A stretch of 64,000 bases of DNA, taken from positions 5,218,501 to 5,282,500 of the forward strand of contig NZ_NPJZ01000001.1 of assembly GCF_002245895.1 (NCBI RefSeq), read 5' to 3'. The DNA comes from Rhodococcus sp. OK302. GTDB taxonomy: Bacteria > Actinomycetota > Actinomycetes > Mycobacteriales > Mycobacteriaceae. Positions 10,411 to 18,779 of the stretch are shown piece after piece (the first letter of the stretch is position 1; each line of letters starts with the position of its first letter). Position numbers and translations under genes: made by a program. The notes under the pieces are model-generated. The model did no database searches. It was not told where the DNA came from and saw only the letters and a program-made list of their open reading frames with translations.

Positions 10411-10971
10411 ATGGCCATACGGCGCATCTGTGCAGCAGGGGCAATCCTTCTCTTGACCGGAGGGTTGCCCTTACTGCTACCTACGACGGCGAATGCCTGC
10501 TCGTGTGTCTCCTTCGAATCCCCGGAAGAAGCAGTGAGTGTTTCCAGCACTGTCTTCCTCGGAACTCCGACCGAGAAATCCTCGGACGGGTTCGAAGACA
10601 CCTATCTGTTCGATGTCAGCCGCGTCTACAAGGGTGACGTCGATTCCGTGACCTCGGTGGGGACCATGTCCAGCACAGCTGCCTGCGGAACCGGATACGT
10701 ACTCGGAACCGAACAACTCATGTTCGTCTCGAAGCCCTACGACGTCGACGCCGAGTTCCAGGGATCCGGTTGCGTTCCGGGTAGCCGGAGCGATTTCGAC
10801 GTCCAGGCAACCGTCGAGTCCGTCTACGGCGATGGATATGTTCCGGATACGGGTGGAACGGTATCGGTTGGTGTGCGGGTCGACAAACCCGTTGTGATCG
10901 GCGCAGTCGGGGCCGTTGCGCTCCTCACCATCGGAGGCGGGCTCTACTGGAGGCGGCGGCGATCGAGCTGA
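10411..10971 (+). CDS. Secreted TIMP/NTR-like protein with C-terminal membrane anchor
   Basis: The protein has 186 residues. A signal peptide (IRRICAAGAILLLTGGLPLL core) ends with TANA, and predicted cleavage leaves a mature N-terminus Cys-Ser-Cys (CSCVSFESPEEA). That is the layout of metalloproteinase inhibitors of the TIMP/netrin-like fold and of bacterial relatives annotated in that family. Strands such as SSTVFLGTP and YLFDVSRVYKGDV follow the family pattern. Two more cysteines (AACGTG, GSGCVPG) could form disulfides with the first two. The C-terminus is a membrane segment (VVIGAVGAVALLTIGGGLYW) followed by RRRRSS, with no LPXTG motif. Inhibitory function is not shown. The ATG at 10411 has no clear ribosome site and may be leaderless. 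Confidence 0.65.
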   Translation: MAIRRICAAGAILLLTGGLPLLLPTTANACSCVSFESPEEAVSVSSTVFLGTPTEKSSDGFEDTYLFDVSRVYKGDVDSVTSVGTMSSTAACGTGYVLGTEQLMFVSKPYDVDAEFQGSGCVPGSRSDFDVQATVESVYGDGYVPDTGGTVSVGVRVDKPVVIGAVGAVALLTIGGGLYWRRRRSS

Positions 10972-11107
10972 ACCCTCTGTATCAGGAACGCGTCAACCTA
11001 TCTCGGTAGTGCGTCAACTATCCGTCAAGACGGGTCTCGACCACTTCGAATCGAGAGTAGATCTGAACTAGCCCCGCAGTACAGCGGGTCACCTTCAGGA
11101 GATCGAC

Positions 11108-12241
11108 GTGACGCTGCTCGAAATCTTCCCGTCCTTACGCGGCGCCATGACGCCTCGCTTGGATCCTGCGTTGTGGCCCATCAGCACTCGCCACGATCAG
11201 AGCGGCCGCATCTGCATCGGCGACGTAGCCCTCGAAGATATCGCCGACCAATACGGCACTCCCACCTACGTCATCGACGAGTCCGATGTGCGGCACCGTT
11301 GCCGTACTTATCGGGAAATCTTCCCCGACTCCGAGATCGTGTACGCCGGCAAGGCCCTGATGATTCGAGCGATGGCCAAGTGGGTGTCCGAGGAGGGGCT
11401 CGGCGTAGGCGTCTGCTCTGCCGGCGAGCTGTCCATTGCCATCGCTGCGGGTGTCCAACCATCCCGAATTATCTTGCACAGCAATACAAAAACTGCCTCG
11501 GAGCTCAGAACTGCCGCCAACGCCGGCGTGGGCCGGATCGTCATCGACTCACCCAGCGAAGCTGCACTACTCGCATCCGTGTGTACTCGTTCGCAGAAAG
11601 TACTGATCCACGTAACTCCCGGCGCAGACACGGAATTCGAGGACACCGTTGCGACAGTAAAAAACGCAACGCATCTCCACTTGATCGGTCTGCACTGTCA
11701 ACTCGGTTCTCACATCACCGATCCCGAACGCTTCCGCAGCGCCATAGGCACCATGATCGGACAGATGGCCGACATCCGCCGCGCTCACACCATGATCCTC
11801 ACCGAACTCGATCTCGGTGGCGGACACGGCATTGCATACTTACCCGGCGACGCGCAGCTCGATCTCACCCGATTGGCCCGAGTCATCGACGAGTCCCTCG
11901 ACGACGCCTGCATACGCAACAGGTTTCCCCGCCCGAAGATCGTACTCGAGCCCGGACGGGCCATCGCTGCGCGCGCCGGCGTGACCCTGCATCGGGCACA
12001 GAGCACCAAAACCATCAGCGACGGAAGATCATTCGTATCCGTCGGCGCCCGGCTCCCCGCAGATCTGCGCGAAGGCGATCTGGTGGGAGTCCCTGGTACC
12101 GGTGCCTATCACCACAGCATGACGTCGACAAACGACAACGTGTGCCGCCCACCCGTGATCGCGGTGCTCGGCGGCGTCGCACGTCCGTTGATCCGGCGCG
12201 AGTCGATGGACGACCTACTCGCTCGCGAGGTCGGAATGTGA
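11108..12241 (+). CDS. Diaminopimelate decarboxylase-like protein with an in-frame deletion of active-site segments
   Basis: GTG start at 11108 with AGGAG about 8 bases upstream; 377 residues against about 445 for LysA. The PLP-barrel part is intact: YAGKAL with the PLP lysine Lys82, VCSAGELSIA, GSHITDPERF, LDLGGGHG and EPGRAIAA. After SFVSV (about 12043) the sequence jumps to GARLPADLREGDL and then GTGAYHHSM. In LysA the missing stretch of roughly 55 residues includes the GGMSDN loop and the Cys-Glu-Ser-x-Asp segment that completes the active site across the dimer. A normal decarboxylase is therefore unlikely; it may be a paralogue with a new role or in decay, although no stop or frameshift is present. 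Its GC-rich codon use is like its neighbours'. Confidence 0.8.
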   Translation: MTLLEIFPSLRGAMTPRLDPALWPISTRHDQSGRICIGDVALEDIADQYGTPTYVIDESDVRHRCRTYREIFPDSEIVYAGKALMIRAMAKWVSEEGLGVGVCSAGELSIAIAAGVQPSRIILHSNTKTASELRTAANAGVGRIVIDSPSEAALLASVCTRSQKVLIHVTPGADTEFEDTVATVKNATHLHLIGLHCQLGSHITDPERFRSAIGTMIGQMADIRRAHTMILTELDLGGGHGIAYLPGDAQLDLTRLARVIDESLDDACIRNRFPRPKIVLEPGRAIAARAGVTLHRAQSTKTISDGRSFVSVGARLPADLREGDLVGVPGTGAYHHSMTSTNDNVCRPPVIAVLGGVARPLIRRESMDDLLAREVGM

Positions 12242-12254
12242 CCTCGCGAGCGAG
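12218..12254. terminator. Inverted repeat between convergent genes
   Basis: Fifteen-base arms CTCGCTCGCGAGGTC and GACCTCGCGAGCGAG enclose 7 bases. The structure spans the end of the LysA-like gene and stops 7 bp before the end of the HerA-like gene, so it may terminate both. No strong T run follows. Confidence 0.5.
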
Positions 12255-12260
12255 CTGACA

Positions 12261-13976
12261 TCAGCGCCGGCGTCGACTTCCGGTACCGAAGATGCTCCGC
12301 GAAATCTCGCGCCCGGCAGCCGATGCCGCCGATCGAAGGAAACTCTTCACCGCCGAGTTACCGAGAATCTGCTCGGCCATGTTGGGCCCCTCCGGTTCCG
12401 CCGGCGTAGGAGGAGGCAGATCCGGCAGCGGCGGCAGGTCCAGCGACGGATCTGCCGTCGGAGCACCGGCCACCTTCGCAGTCAGCCTTTCGTAGGCCGA
12501 TTCACGATCAATCGTCTGGCCGTACTTCTGATTCAGTGGGCTCGACGCGGCCGCAGCCTTGATGGCGTCGTTGCCGATGGTGTCCATCAAGGAACGCGGC
12601 GGGCGAATCTTGGTCCAGGCCACCGGCGTCGGCGCACCCTTCTCCGAGAGCACCGTCACGATCGCCTCACCGATACCGAGGGAGGTGAGCGCCTTCTCGA
12701 GGTCGTAGTGCTCCGTCTTCGGATACGTGCGCACTGTCTTGTTGAGCGCCTTCTGATCGTCCGGCGTGAACGCACGCAACGCATGCTGTACGCGCGCACC
12801 CAGTTGCGACAGAACCGAATTGGGGATGTCCGTGGGCAATTGGGTGCAGAAGAACACGCCGACACCCTTGGATCGAATGAGCTTGACGGTCTGTTCTACC
12901 TGCTGCAGAAAGGCTTTCGACGCGTCGGCAAAAAGCAGGTGCGCTTCGTCGAAGATGAAAACGAGCTTGGGCTTGTCCAGATCGCCCTCCTCCGGCAAAG
13001 TCTGGAAGAGATCGGCCAACACCCACATCAGGAATGTGGAGAACATCGCGGGCCGAGCAGCCTGCGCGCCGAGCTCGAAGAGCGTGATCACGCCGGCGCC
13101 GCCGACGACGCGCAGCAGATCCTCGGTTTCCAGTTCCGGCTCACCGAAGAATGTGTCGCCGCCATCGGCCTCGAGGTTGACCAGCGCGCGCAGGATCACG
13201 CCCGCGGTTGCCGTGGATACTCCGCCGATTCCCTTGAGATCAGCTTTACCCTCGTCGCCGGTGAGATGCGCGATAACCGAGCGCAGGTCCTTGAGGTCCA
13301 GCAATGCGAGGCCCTGAGTGTCCGCCCAATGGAAGATCAGCCCCAGAGTGGACTCCTGGGTCTCGTTGAGCCCCAGAACCTTGCTGAGCAGAATTGGGCC
13401 GAAGCTCGTGATGGTTGCGCGAACCGGAATTCCGATGCCGCCCGTACCGAGCGAGAGAAATTCCACCGGCATCCCGGCCGGCGTCCAGGCGTCGTCGCCC
13501 GTCTCGACCGCACGAGCGGTGATCTTGTCGTTGCTCTCCCCCGCCCGCGACAGTCCCGAGAGGTCACCCTTCACGTCGGCCATCACCACGGGGACGCCCG
13601 CGGCCGACAGTTGCTCCGCAATCCCCTGCAAAGTCTTCGTCTTGCCGGTACCGGTCGCGCCGGCAATCAGACCGTGACGATTGATCGTGGCCAACGGGAT
13701 GCGTACTCGGGCGGCTGGATCGGCAACACCGTCGACCACCACCGAGCCGAGCTCCAGGGCCCGACCTTCCGACGCGTAGCCCGCAGCGATCTCGGCGGCA
13801 GCACCCGACGGAGCCGACGGCTGCACTGCACCTTCAGCCTCGAGAGCCTCCCGCTCGGCTTCCTCGGCCGCTTTAGCAGCTTCAGCGGCAAGACGCGCAG
13901 CCTCGGCAGCAGCAACCTTCGCCACCTTCGCCTTCTCTGCCGGCGTCAATGTGCCGTCCTTCGGATCCACGGTCAT
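12261..13976 (-). CDS. HerA/FtsK-like ATPase of the DUF853 family
   Basis: The protein has 571 residues. The N-terminal 50 or so are Ala/Glu/Lys-rich and probably form a coiled coil. A P-loop ([12 protein letters not shown], about residue 105) and a Walker B ([12 protein letters not shown]) define a HerA-type helicase/translocase core. The C-terminal tail is Pro-rich. Orthologues such as Rv2510c are conserved but poorly characterised, and the E. coli homologue is YjgR. The gene lies between cmrA and orn as in M. tuberculosis, and is divergent from orn with a tandem repeat in the shared upstream region. A DNA-processing role is likely from the fold only. Confidence 0.8.
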   Translation of the reverse strand: MTVDPKDGTLTPAEKAKVAKVAAAEAARLAAEAAKAAEEAEREALEAEGAVQPSAPSGAAAEIAAGYASEGRALELGSVVVDGVADPAARVRIPLATINRHGLIAGATGTGKTKTLQGIAEQLSAAGVPVVMADVKGDLSGLSRAGESNDKITARAVETGDDAWTPAGMPVEFLSLGTGGIGIPVRATITSFGPILLSKVLGLNETQESTLGLIFHWADTQGLALLDLKDLRSVIAHLTGDEGKADLKGIGGVSTATAGVILRALVNLEADGGDTFFGEPELETEDLLRVVGGAGVITLFELGAQAARPAMFSTFLMWVLADLFQTLPEEGDLDKPKLVFIFDEAHLLFADASKAFLQQVEQTVKLIRSKGVGVFFCTQLPTDIPNSVLSQLGARVQHALRAFTPDDQKALNKTVRTYPKTEHYDLEKALTSLGIGEAIVTVLSEKGAPTPVAWTKIRPPRSLMDTIGNDAIKAAAASSPLNQKYGQTIDRESAYERLTAKVAGAPTADPSLDLPPLPDLPPPTPAEPEGPNMAEQILGNSAVKSFLRSAASAAGREISRSIFGTGSRRRR

Positions 13977-13996
13977 ACAGGCCCCTCCTCAGTGCA

Positions 13997-14043
13997 GTAG
14001 GAAAGAAGATCTTTGCGCGGTAGGAAAAGAAGATCTTTGCGCG
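13997..14043. repeat. Tandem duplication of a 23/24-bp unit in the herA-like/orn promoter region
   Basis: The unit GTAGGAAAGAAGATCTTTGC plus GCG (13997-14019) is repeated with one extra A at 14020-14043. Each unit contains the palindrome AAGATCTT. It lies 20 bp upstream of the HerA-like start codon and 55 bp upstream of orn, so it may duplicate a promoter or operator element. Confidence 0.7.
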
Positions 14044-14097
14044 TCGAGTTTTCACCGCCGACCTTATCCCGCGAGCGCGCGCACTACTGTGTTCCTG

Positions 14098-14697
14098 GTG
14101 CAGGACAAATTGGTATGGATCGATTGTGAAATGACCGGGCTGCGGCTGGAGTCGGACAAACTCATCGAGATTGCGGCTCTGGTAACCGACAGCGAATTGA
14201 ACATCTTGGGCGAAGGCGTGGACATCGTCATCCACGCCGACGACGACGCTTTGGCCTCGATGCCCGACGTCGTGAGGAAGATGCACGCCAAATCGGGATT
14301 GACCGAAGAAGTGCGCAAGTCGACGGTCACCCTCGCCGAGGCGGAGAAAGAGGTGCTCGCCTACATCCGCAAGCACGTTCCCGTCGCCGGAACCGCTCCC
14401 CTGGCAGGTAATTCCATCGCCACCGACCGCGGATTCATTTCCCGCGACATGGCGGCCCTGGACACGTACCTCCACTACCGGATGATCGATGTCAGTTCCA
14501 TCAAGGAACTCTCCCGTCGCTGGTATCCCCGCATTTACTTCGGCCAGCCCGAGAAGGGTCTCGCGCACCGCGCGCTGGCCGACATCAAGGAATCCATTCG
14601 CGAACTCAAGTATTACCGCGGCACTGCCTTTGTCCCCGCGCCCGGACCGTCCAGCGCTGAGATCGCAGCCGTCGTCGAGGGTTTAGGACCCGCCTGA
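14098..14697 (+). CDS. orn: Oligoribonuclease
   Basis: The protein has 199 residues. It is a DEDDh 3'-5' exonuclease: WIDCEMTGL carries the first Asp and Glu, and HRALADI carries the late His and Asp. [13 protein letters not shown] and [17 protein letters not shown] are typical of Orn. It degrades 2-5 nt RNA fragments, and pGpG where c-di-GMP is made. GTG at 14098 was chosen because it gives the family N-terminus [12 protein letters not shown]; the frame extends upstream through the tandem repeat but without family similarity. Position beside a HerA-like gene matches Rv2510c-Rv2511. Confidence 0.95.
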   Translation: MQDKLVWIDCEMTGLRLESDKLIEIAALVTDSELNILGEGVDIVIHADDDALASMPDVVRKMHAKSGLTEEVRKSTVTLAEAEKEVLAYIRKHVPVAGTAPLAGNSIATDRGFISRDMAALDTYLHYRMIDVSSIKELSRRWYPRIYFGQPEKGLAHRALADIKESIRELKYYRGTAFVPAPGPSSAEIAAVVEGLGPA

Positions 14698-14781
14698 CCA
14701 GCCGATTGGCTTCCTGACCAACTTTCGCGCTAGTATCTCTTTCGTCAAAGCAGCCGGGTCAAACCGGTCGCGGAGGCAATG

Positions 14782-14854
14782 GTGGGCGTAGTTCAGTTGG
14801 TAGAGCACCAGGTTGTGATCCTGGCTGTCGCGGGTTCGAGTCCCGTCGCTCACC
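14782..14854 (+). tRNA. tRNA-His (anticodon GTG)
   Basis: The cloverleaf is complete: acceptor GTGGGCG pairs with CGCTCAC (one G-T), anticodon loop TTGTGAT, and T arm GGTTCGAGTCCC. G at 14781 can serve as the extra G(-1) of tRNA-His opposite C at 14854. CCA is not encoded. A strong terminator follows. Confidence 0.95.
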
Positions 14855-14860
14855 CAAAGG

Positions 14861-14902
14861 GAACCCCCGGAAATGTTGAAAGACATTTCCGGGGGTTCTT
14901 TT
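14861..14902 (+). terminator. Intrinsic terminator after tRNA-His
   Basis: Arms GAACCCCCGGAAATG and CATTTCCGGGGGTTC (15 bp, perfect) enclose TTGAAAGA and are followed by TTTT. The hairpin begins 6 bases after the tRNA. Confidence 0.9.
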
Positions 14903-14926
14903 GGTTTCAAAACCACCCACCGCCCT

Positions 14927-14978
14927 GAGCGAACGTACCTTTCGGTCGATCTAAGGCGATGAACATACCGTTCGCACC
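14927..14978 (-). repeat. Copy 1 of a 52-bp dispersed semi-palindromic repeat
   Basis: The outer parts GAGCGAACG and CGTTCGCACC are inverted. Read on the minus strand, the element matches 59918-59969 at 39 of 51 aligned positions by eye, including the non-palindromic centre CGCCT.AGAT.GACCGAA (15 of 17). It lies in the gap between the tRNA-His terminator and ldt. It looks like a REP-type intergenic repeat. Confidence 0.7.
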
Positions 14979-15030
14979 AGAACGCTCACCGTCACACCAT
15001 CAACATGGGCCACACCCCCCCAGAACACCG

Positions 15031-15062
15031 AAATGCCCCCAGCCAACCGGCTGGGGGCATTT
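15031..15062 (-). terminator. Probable terminator of the L,D-transpeptidase gene
   Basis: AAATGCCCCCAGCC and GGCTGGGGGCATTT are perfect 14-bp arms around a 4-base loop, 27 bp beyond the ldt stop codon. The A/T-rich ends provide a short T stretch on the minus strand. Confidence 0.75.
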
Positions 15063-15088
15063 CTCACATTCAGGGCCTGACGACGCGC

Positions 15089-16324
15089 TCAGACGTCTGC
15101 GTTACCGGCCTTCCACGTCTCCCACGGGATGTTCCAGTCACCCAAGCCGTCGGTTCCGGAAAGCGTGCCGCCCACCGTGTTCTTGACGATGACGATGTCG
15201 CCGCGTTTGGTGTTGTCGTACACCCACTTCGCGTTGGACGGACTCAGGTTGAGGCAGCCGTGGCTGGTGTTGGAGTAGCCCTGCTGCCCGACGGACCATG
15301 GTGCCGAGTGGAAGAAGATGCCGCTGTAGGACATCCGCGTGGCCCACTGGACCGGAGTCTTGTACCCCTCGGACGAGGTGACCGGGACGCCGTAGGTCGA
15401 GGAGTCCATCACCATGTCTGCGAGACGGTCACCGATGATGTAGACGCCGTTGTCCGTGGGAGTGCTGTCCTTGCCCATGGACGTGGGCATCGTCATGACG
15501 GACTTGCCGTTCACCTCGAAGGTGACCTGCTTGGTGTTGTCGTCGGCAATAGCAATGACTGAATCGCCGATCGTGAAGGACGTGGTTGCGTCTTCCTGAC
15601 CGAATACGCCCTTGCCGAGATCTTTTCCGTAGACGTTCACCTTCACGTCGACTTTGGTGCCCGGGGCCCAGTACGCCTCCGGACGCCAACGCACCTCACG
15701 GTTGTTGACCCAGTAGAAGGCACCTTCGACGGCCGGCGTCGTGGTGACGGCGATAGCGTCCTCGGCGGCCTTGCGGTCCGGGATGTTCTCGTCGAACTGC
15801 ACGGCGATGGGCTGACCGATGCCGACGACGGAGTCTTCGCCGGGCATCACGTACGGCTTGGTGACATTGCCCGGAGCACTGGTGGTGAACGACGACACCG
15901 TGGTGCTCGCTCCACCCAATCCGTAGGCGCGCGCTTCGATCTTGTACTTGCGGTTGTATCCGAGCGGTTCGGTAGTCGTCCACGATGCACCGTCGGCGGC
16001 GATAGCCCCGGCCACCCGCTCACCGCTGGGGTTGACCATCCGAACCTCGGACAGAGTGCCGTCGGCAACATCGATACGTACCGGGTCGCCGGGTGAGAAT
16101 CCGATCGCGCCGTCGGCGGCGGAGGAAGTGACTTTCGGCTTGATCAGTTCGGTCAACGGATTGGAGTCGATCGGTGCGGCACCTTGGTCGTCGACCGCCG
16201 TCCCTCCGGCGGTGCACGCGGTCACGAGGACCAATGCACCGAGCGAGGCTGCGATCAACGCAGCACCCTTGGAGACCCGACCCGCCCCACCACGTTCGGA
16301 CAGACCCCACCACTGACGACTCAT
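15089..16324 (-). CDS. ldt: L,D-transpeptidase lipoprotein, LdtMt2-like
   Basis: The protein has 411 residues counted from ATG 16322-16324 (MSRQWWGL). A membrane/signal segment ([17 protein letters not shown]) ends in a lipobox with Cys about residue 37. Two Ig-like domains follow, then the YkuD catalytic domain. The active site is His339 ... SHGC with the nucleophile Cys357, followed by [13 protein letters not shown]. It forms 3-3 cross-links in peptidoglycan outside the membrane and is a carbapenem target in mycobacteria. The layout is like LdtMt2 (Rv2518c), which lies in the same block of M. tuberculosis. An in-frame upstream start at 16420 would put 32 polar residues before the signal sequence and was not used. 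Confidence 0.92.
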   Translation of the reverse strand: MSRQWWGLSERGGAGRVSKGAALIAASLGALVLVTACTAGGTAVDDQGAAPIDSNPLTELIKPKVTSSAADGAIGFSPGDPVRIDVADGTLSEVRMVNPSGERVAGAIAADGASWTTTEPLGYNRKYKIEARAYGLGGASTTVSSFTTSAPGNVTKPYVMPGEDSVVGIGQPIAVQFDENIPDRKAAEDAIAVTTTPAVEGAFYWVNNREVRWRPEAYWAPGTKVDVKVNVYGKDLGKGVFGQEDATTSFTIGDSVIAIADDNTKQVTFEVNGKSVMTMPTSMGKDSTPTDNGVYIIGDRLADMVMDSSTYGVPVTSSEGYKTPVQWATRMSYSGIFFHSAPWSVGQQGYSNTSHGCLNLSPSNAKWVYDNTKRGDIVIVKNTVGGTLSGTDGLGDWNIPWETWKAGNADV

Positions 16325-16604
16325 TCTTCGACTCCGCTTCACATATTTCCGACCAGCATTTTGCGCCAAGTCAATGATGCCAGGCACTTCGTTACCAACG
16401 GTCATCAAATGCCCACCCAACAGTAACGTTCGAGTATCAATCGCTTCGAACCGGACGTTTTGTTACGAATCCCGACAACATCACACAATTCGGCCCGGCT
16501 ACAGAGGCGTAGGACCCTGCGGAATCGACCCCAATCAGGCTCCCCCACCAGGCGATTTGCCCCCGGACGAACGCTTCGGCTAATGTTCTGTCTCGCAAGA
16601 GCGA

Positions 16605-16677
16605 GCGCCTATAGCTCAGTTGGTAGAGCAAGTGACTCTTAATCACTGGGTCCGGGGTTCGAGTCCCTGTGGGCGCA
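16605..16677 (+). tRNA. tRNA-Lys (anticodon CTT), copy 1
   Basis: Acceptor GCGCCTA pairs with TGGGCGC, the anticodon loop is ACTCTTAAT, and the T arm is GGGTTCGAGTCCC. CCA is not encoded. The gene is identical over 73 bases to the copy at 18288-18360, and the 28 or so bases upstream are also shared. The 280-bp gap between ldt and this gene otherwise shows only promoter sequence. Confidence 0.95.
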
Positions 16678-16685
16678 CTTGCAAA

Positions 16686-16721
16686 GATCCCCACCTTGGA
16701 AACAAGGTGGGGATCTTTTTT
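16686..16721 (+). terminator. Intrinsic terminator after tRNA-Lys copy 1
   Basis: GATCCCCACCTTG and CAAGGTGGGGATC form a perfect 13-bp stem with a GAAA loop, followed by a T run (TTTTTT). Confidence 0.92.
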
Positions 16722-16772
16722 GTCTGCCCCTGTCGAATACACTCCCCAGCGAACCCGACAGGCTGGAGCAAC

Positions 16773-18194
16773 ATGTCTGATCTACCTGATTCCGAACTCG
16801 CGTTTGCCGGCATTGTCGGCCAAGCCGAGCTGATTCGCTCCGGCCAACTCTCCGCACGTGAGTTGACGGAAAATACTCTCCGACGGATCGAGCGACTCAA
16901 CCCGAGCCTCAACGCGTTCACCCGCATACTTGCCGACGAGGCGATGAACGAAGCCGCTCGACGCGATCAGCATCAGGCCGACGGAACAGCATTGGGCCCC
17001 CTCCACGGAGTGCCGATCGCCATCAAAGACGAGAACGACGTCGCCGGAACACCCACGACCTACGGCGGCGCAGCAGTCACTCGAATCGCGAAGGCCGACT
17101 CCGAAGTGGTGCGACGCCTACGAGACGCCGGTGCTGTGGTCATCGGAAAAACAACGATGCCGGAGTTCGGGATTTGGCCGTTCACCGAAACAGCCGCCCA
17201 TGGATACACCCGAAACCCTTGGGACACCGGCATTTCGACGGGAGGTTCGAGCGGCGGATCGGCAGCTGCAGTGGCGTCGGGCATGGTGGCCGGCGCAATT
17301 GGCGGCGACGGCGGCGGTTCCATCCGGTTACCGGCCGCGTTCTGCGGACTGTTCGGACTGAAGCCGCAACGCGGTCGCGTAAGCACTGCCCCCAACCGGA
17401 ATCTGTGGCGTGGGCTCGGCACTCTCGGTCCGCTGACTCGCTCGGTTTACGACAGCGCGCTGATGTACGACGCCATCCTCGGCACGACCGCCGTCGACGA
17501 CTACCGCGCTGAGCCTCTCCCCCTCAGTTTCACGGAAGCCTTGTCGTCGACACACAGTCCCCTGCGGATTGCCGTGTCCACTCGCAGCCCCGTCCGCGGC
17601 GTCAGCCCCGCGCCGGAGGTAGTTGCCGGAGTGCATGCCGTCGCAGAAATACTGAGTGCCCTGGGTCATCATGTCGAGGAGTTCGACCCCGAATACCCTG
17701 ATGCGACAGCATCATTCCTGCCGCAGGTTCTCGGTGGAGTGCGGGATGAGGCGTTGCGCGTCGATCGACCCGACCTCCTCGAACGACGAACCCGCGCCCT
17801 GTCCTCGATCGGACGGATCGCGTCGTCGGGTCGCGTCGGCAAGGCTGCGTACCGCCGCGGCGAACGGATCGCGCACACCGTCAATCAGGTGTTCGACACT
17901 TTCGACGTCGTCCTGACCCCGACAACTCCCGCCTTGCCCCGCGCGATCGGTCAACTGGAAGGCGCCGGACTCGTGTCCGCTGCCCGCAAATCGTTGCCCA
18001 TCGCCGCATACTGCTCGATCTGGAATGTGTGCGGAAATCCGGCTGCGGCAGTGCCGGCGGGGTTTTCCGCAAGCGGATTACCTCTGAGCGTCCAATTGGT
18101 GTCGAGGCCCAACGGCGAGCTGACGATTCTGGCGCTGGCACAGCAACTCGAGGAACGGATCGGCTGGCCGAATTTCCGTCCGCCGCACGCCTGA
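16773..18194 (+). CDS. Amidase (amidase signature family)
   Basis: The protein has 473 residues. It carries the Ser-cisSer-Lys triad of amidase-signature enzymes: Lys in VPIAIKDEND, cis-Ser in the GGSSGGSAAAVASG loop and the nucleophile Ser in GGDGGGSIRLPAAF. It would hydrolyse a small carboxamide in the cytoplasm; related proteins include 6-aminohexanoate-cyclic-dimer hydrolase-like and indoleacetamide hydrolase-like enzymes. It is not GatA of the tRNA amidotransferase as far as context shows (no gatC or gatB). The ATG at 16773 follows GGCTGGAG. The gene is inserted between two identical tRNA-Lys genes, suggesting the segment arose by duplication or insertion. Confidence 0.88.
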   Translation: MSDLPDSELAFAGIVGQAELIRSGQLSARELTENTLRRIERLNPSLNAFTRILADEAMNEAARRDQHQADGTALGPLHGVPIAIKDENDVAGTPTTYGGAAVTRIAKADSEVVRRLRDAGAVVIGKTTMPEFGIWPFTETAAHGYTRNPWDTGISTGGSSGGSAAAVASGMVAGAIGGDGGGSIRLPAAFCGLFGLKPQRGRVSTAPNRNLWRGLGTLGPLTRSVYDSALMYDAILGTTAVDDYRAEPLPLSFTEALSSTHSPLRIAVSTRSPVRGVSPAPEVVAGVHAVAEILSALGHHVEEFDPEYPDATASFLPQVLGGVRDEALRVDRPDLLERRTRALSSIGRIASSGRVGKAAYRRGERIAHTVNQVFDTFDVVLTPTTPALPRAIGQLEGAGLVSAARKSLPIAAYCSIWNVCGNPAAAVPAGFSASGLPLSVQLVSRPNGELTILALAQQLEERIGWPNFRPPHA

Positions 18195-18287
18195 CCGGTC
18201 CGCGAAATGTAATTGCGATCACCTTTGCGAGCATGCGTTTTGCAATCTTCTGAACCTGTCGGCTAATGTTCTGTCTCGCAAGAGCAA

Positions 18288-18360
18288 GCGCCTATAGCTC
18301 AGTTGGTAGAGCAAGTGACTCTTAATCACTGGGTCCGGGGTTCGAGTCCCTGTGGGCGCA
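18288..18360 (+). tRNA. tRNA-Lys (anticodon CTT), copy 2
   Basis: The sequence is identical to 16605-16677. The upstream stretch TCGGCTAATGTTCTGTCTCG and the following CAAGAGC are also the same as at copy 1, and both copies are followed by ACTTGCAA. The repeated unit thus includes the promoter. Confidence 0.95.
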
Positions 18361-18367
18361 CTTGCAA

Positions 18368-18403
18368 GAAGGCCCCCACCTCATCGAGGTGGGGGCCTTC
18401 TTC
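18368..18403. terminator. Bidirectional terminator between tRNA-Lys copy 2 and the DUF3618 gene
   Basis: GAAGGCCCCCACCT and AGGTGGGGGCCTTC are perfect 14-bp arms around CATCG, with TTC following. It lies between convergent transcription units. Confidence 0.85.
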
Positions 18404-18417
18404 ATGTTCCGATCCGC

Positions 18418-18642
18418 TTATCGGCGAACGATCTTGCGCACCACGAGGAGTCCGACGAAGGATCCCACCGCGATCAGTGCGTACTTCACAGCCGGCTCGT
18501 TGAGCTTGGCAAGCACCGCGGACTTGGTGTTCTCGACCAGCCGCTTCGGGTTGGTACGGACCGTCAGTTCGTCGAGTGTGCTCGCGAGCTGGTTGCGCGC
18601 CTTCTCGATCTCGCGCTCGATGCTCTCGGTGTCCCTGGGCAC
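18418..18642 (-). CDS. DUF3618 small membrane protein
   Basis: The protein has 74 residues. The first half is charged and helical (SIEREIEKARNQLASTLDEL), followed by the typical DUF3618 segment NPKRLVENTK. The C-terminus is one membrane helix (YALIAVGSFVGLLVVRKIV) ending in basic residues. The family is widespread in actinobacteria and its function is unknown. The gene is divergent from bcp, with 137 bp between start codons. Confidence 0.85.
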   Translation of the reverse strand: MPRDTESIEREIEKARNQLASTLDELTVRTNPKRLVENTKSAVLAKLNEPAVKYALIAVGSFVGLLVVRKIVRR

Positions 18643-18779
18643 GTGTCCTCCAACTTGTCTTATCTTGTCTGTGTGTACTGCTCCGTGGGTGCCGTGCGCC
18701 CACGCTTGGTTCTACCGTAGAGGAGCAGAATGCCTTCGCGCCCACCTGCCGCACAATTTGTCGACTAACCTCGGTTCTC

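Noticed and set aside
16620..16772. Upstream extension of the amidase frame into tRNA-Lys
   Set aside because: It would translate the tRNA and its terminator; the ATG at 16773 gives the family-like N-terminus.
18576..18779. N-terminal extension of the bcp frame
   Set aside because: It overlaps the divergent DUF3618 promoter and is Cys/Arg-rich, unlike any peroxiredoxin; the GTG at 18780 fits the family.
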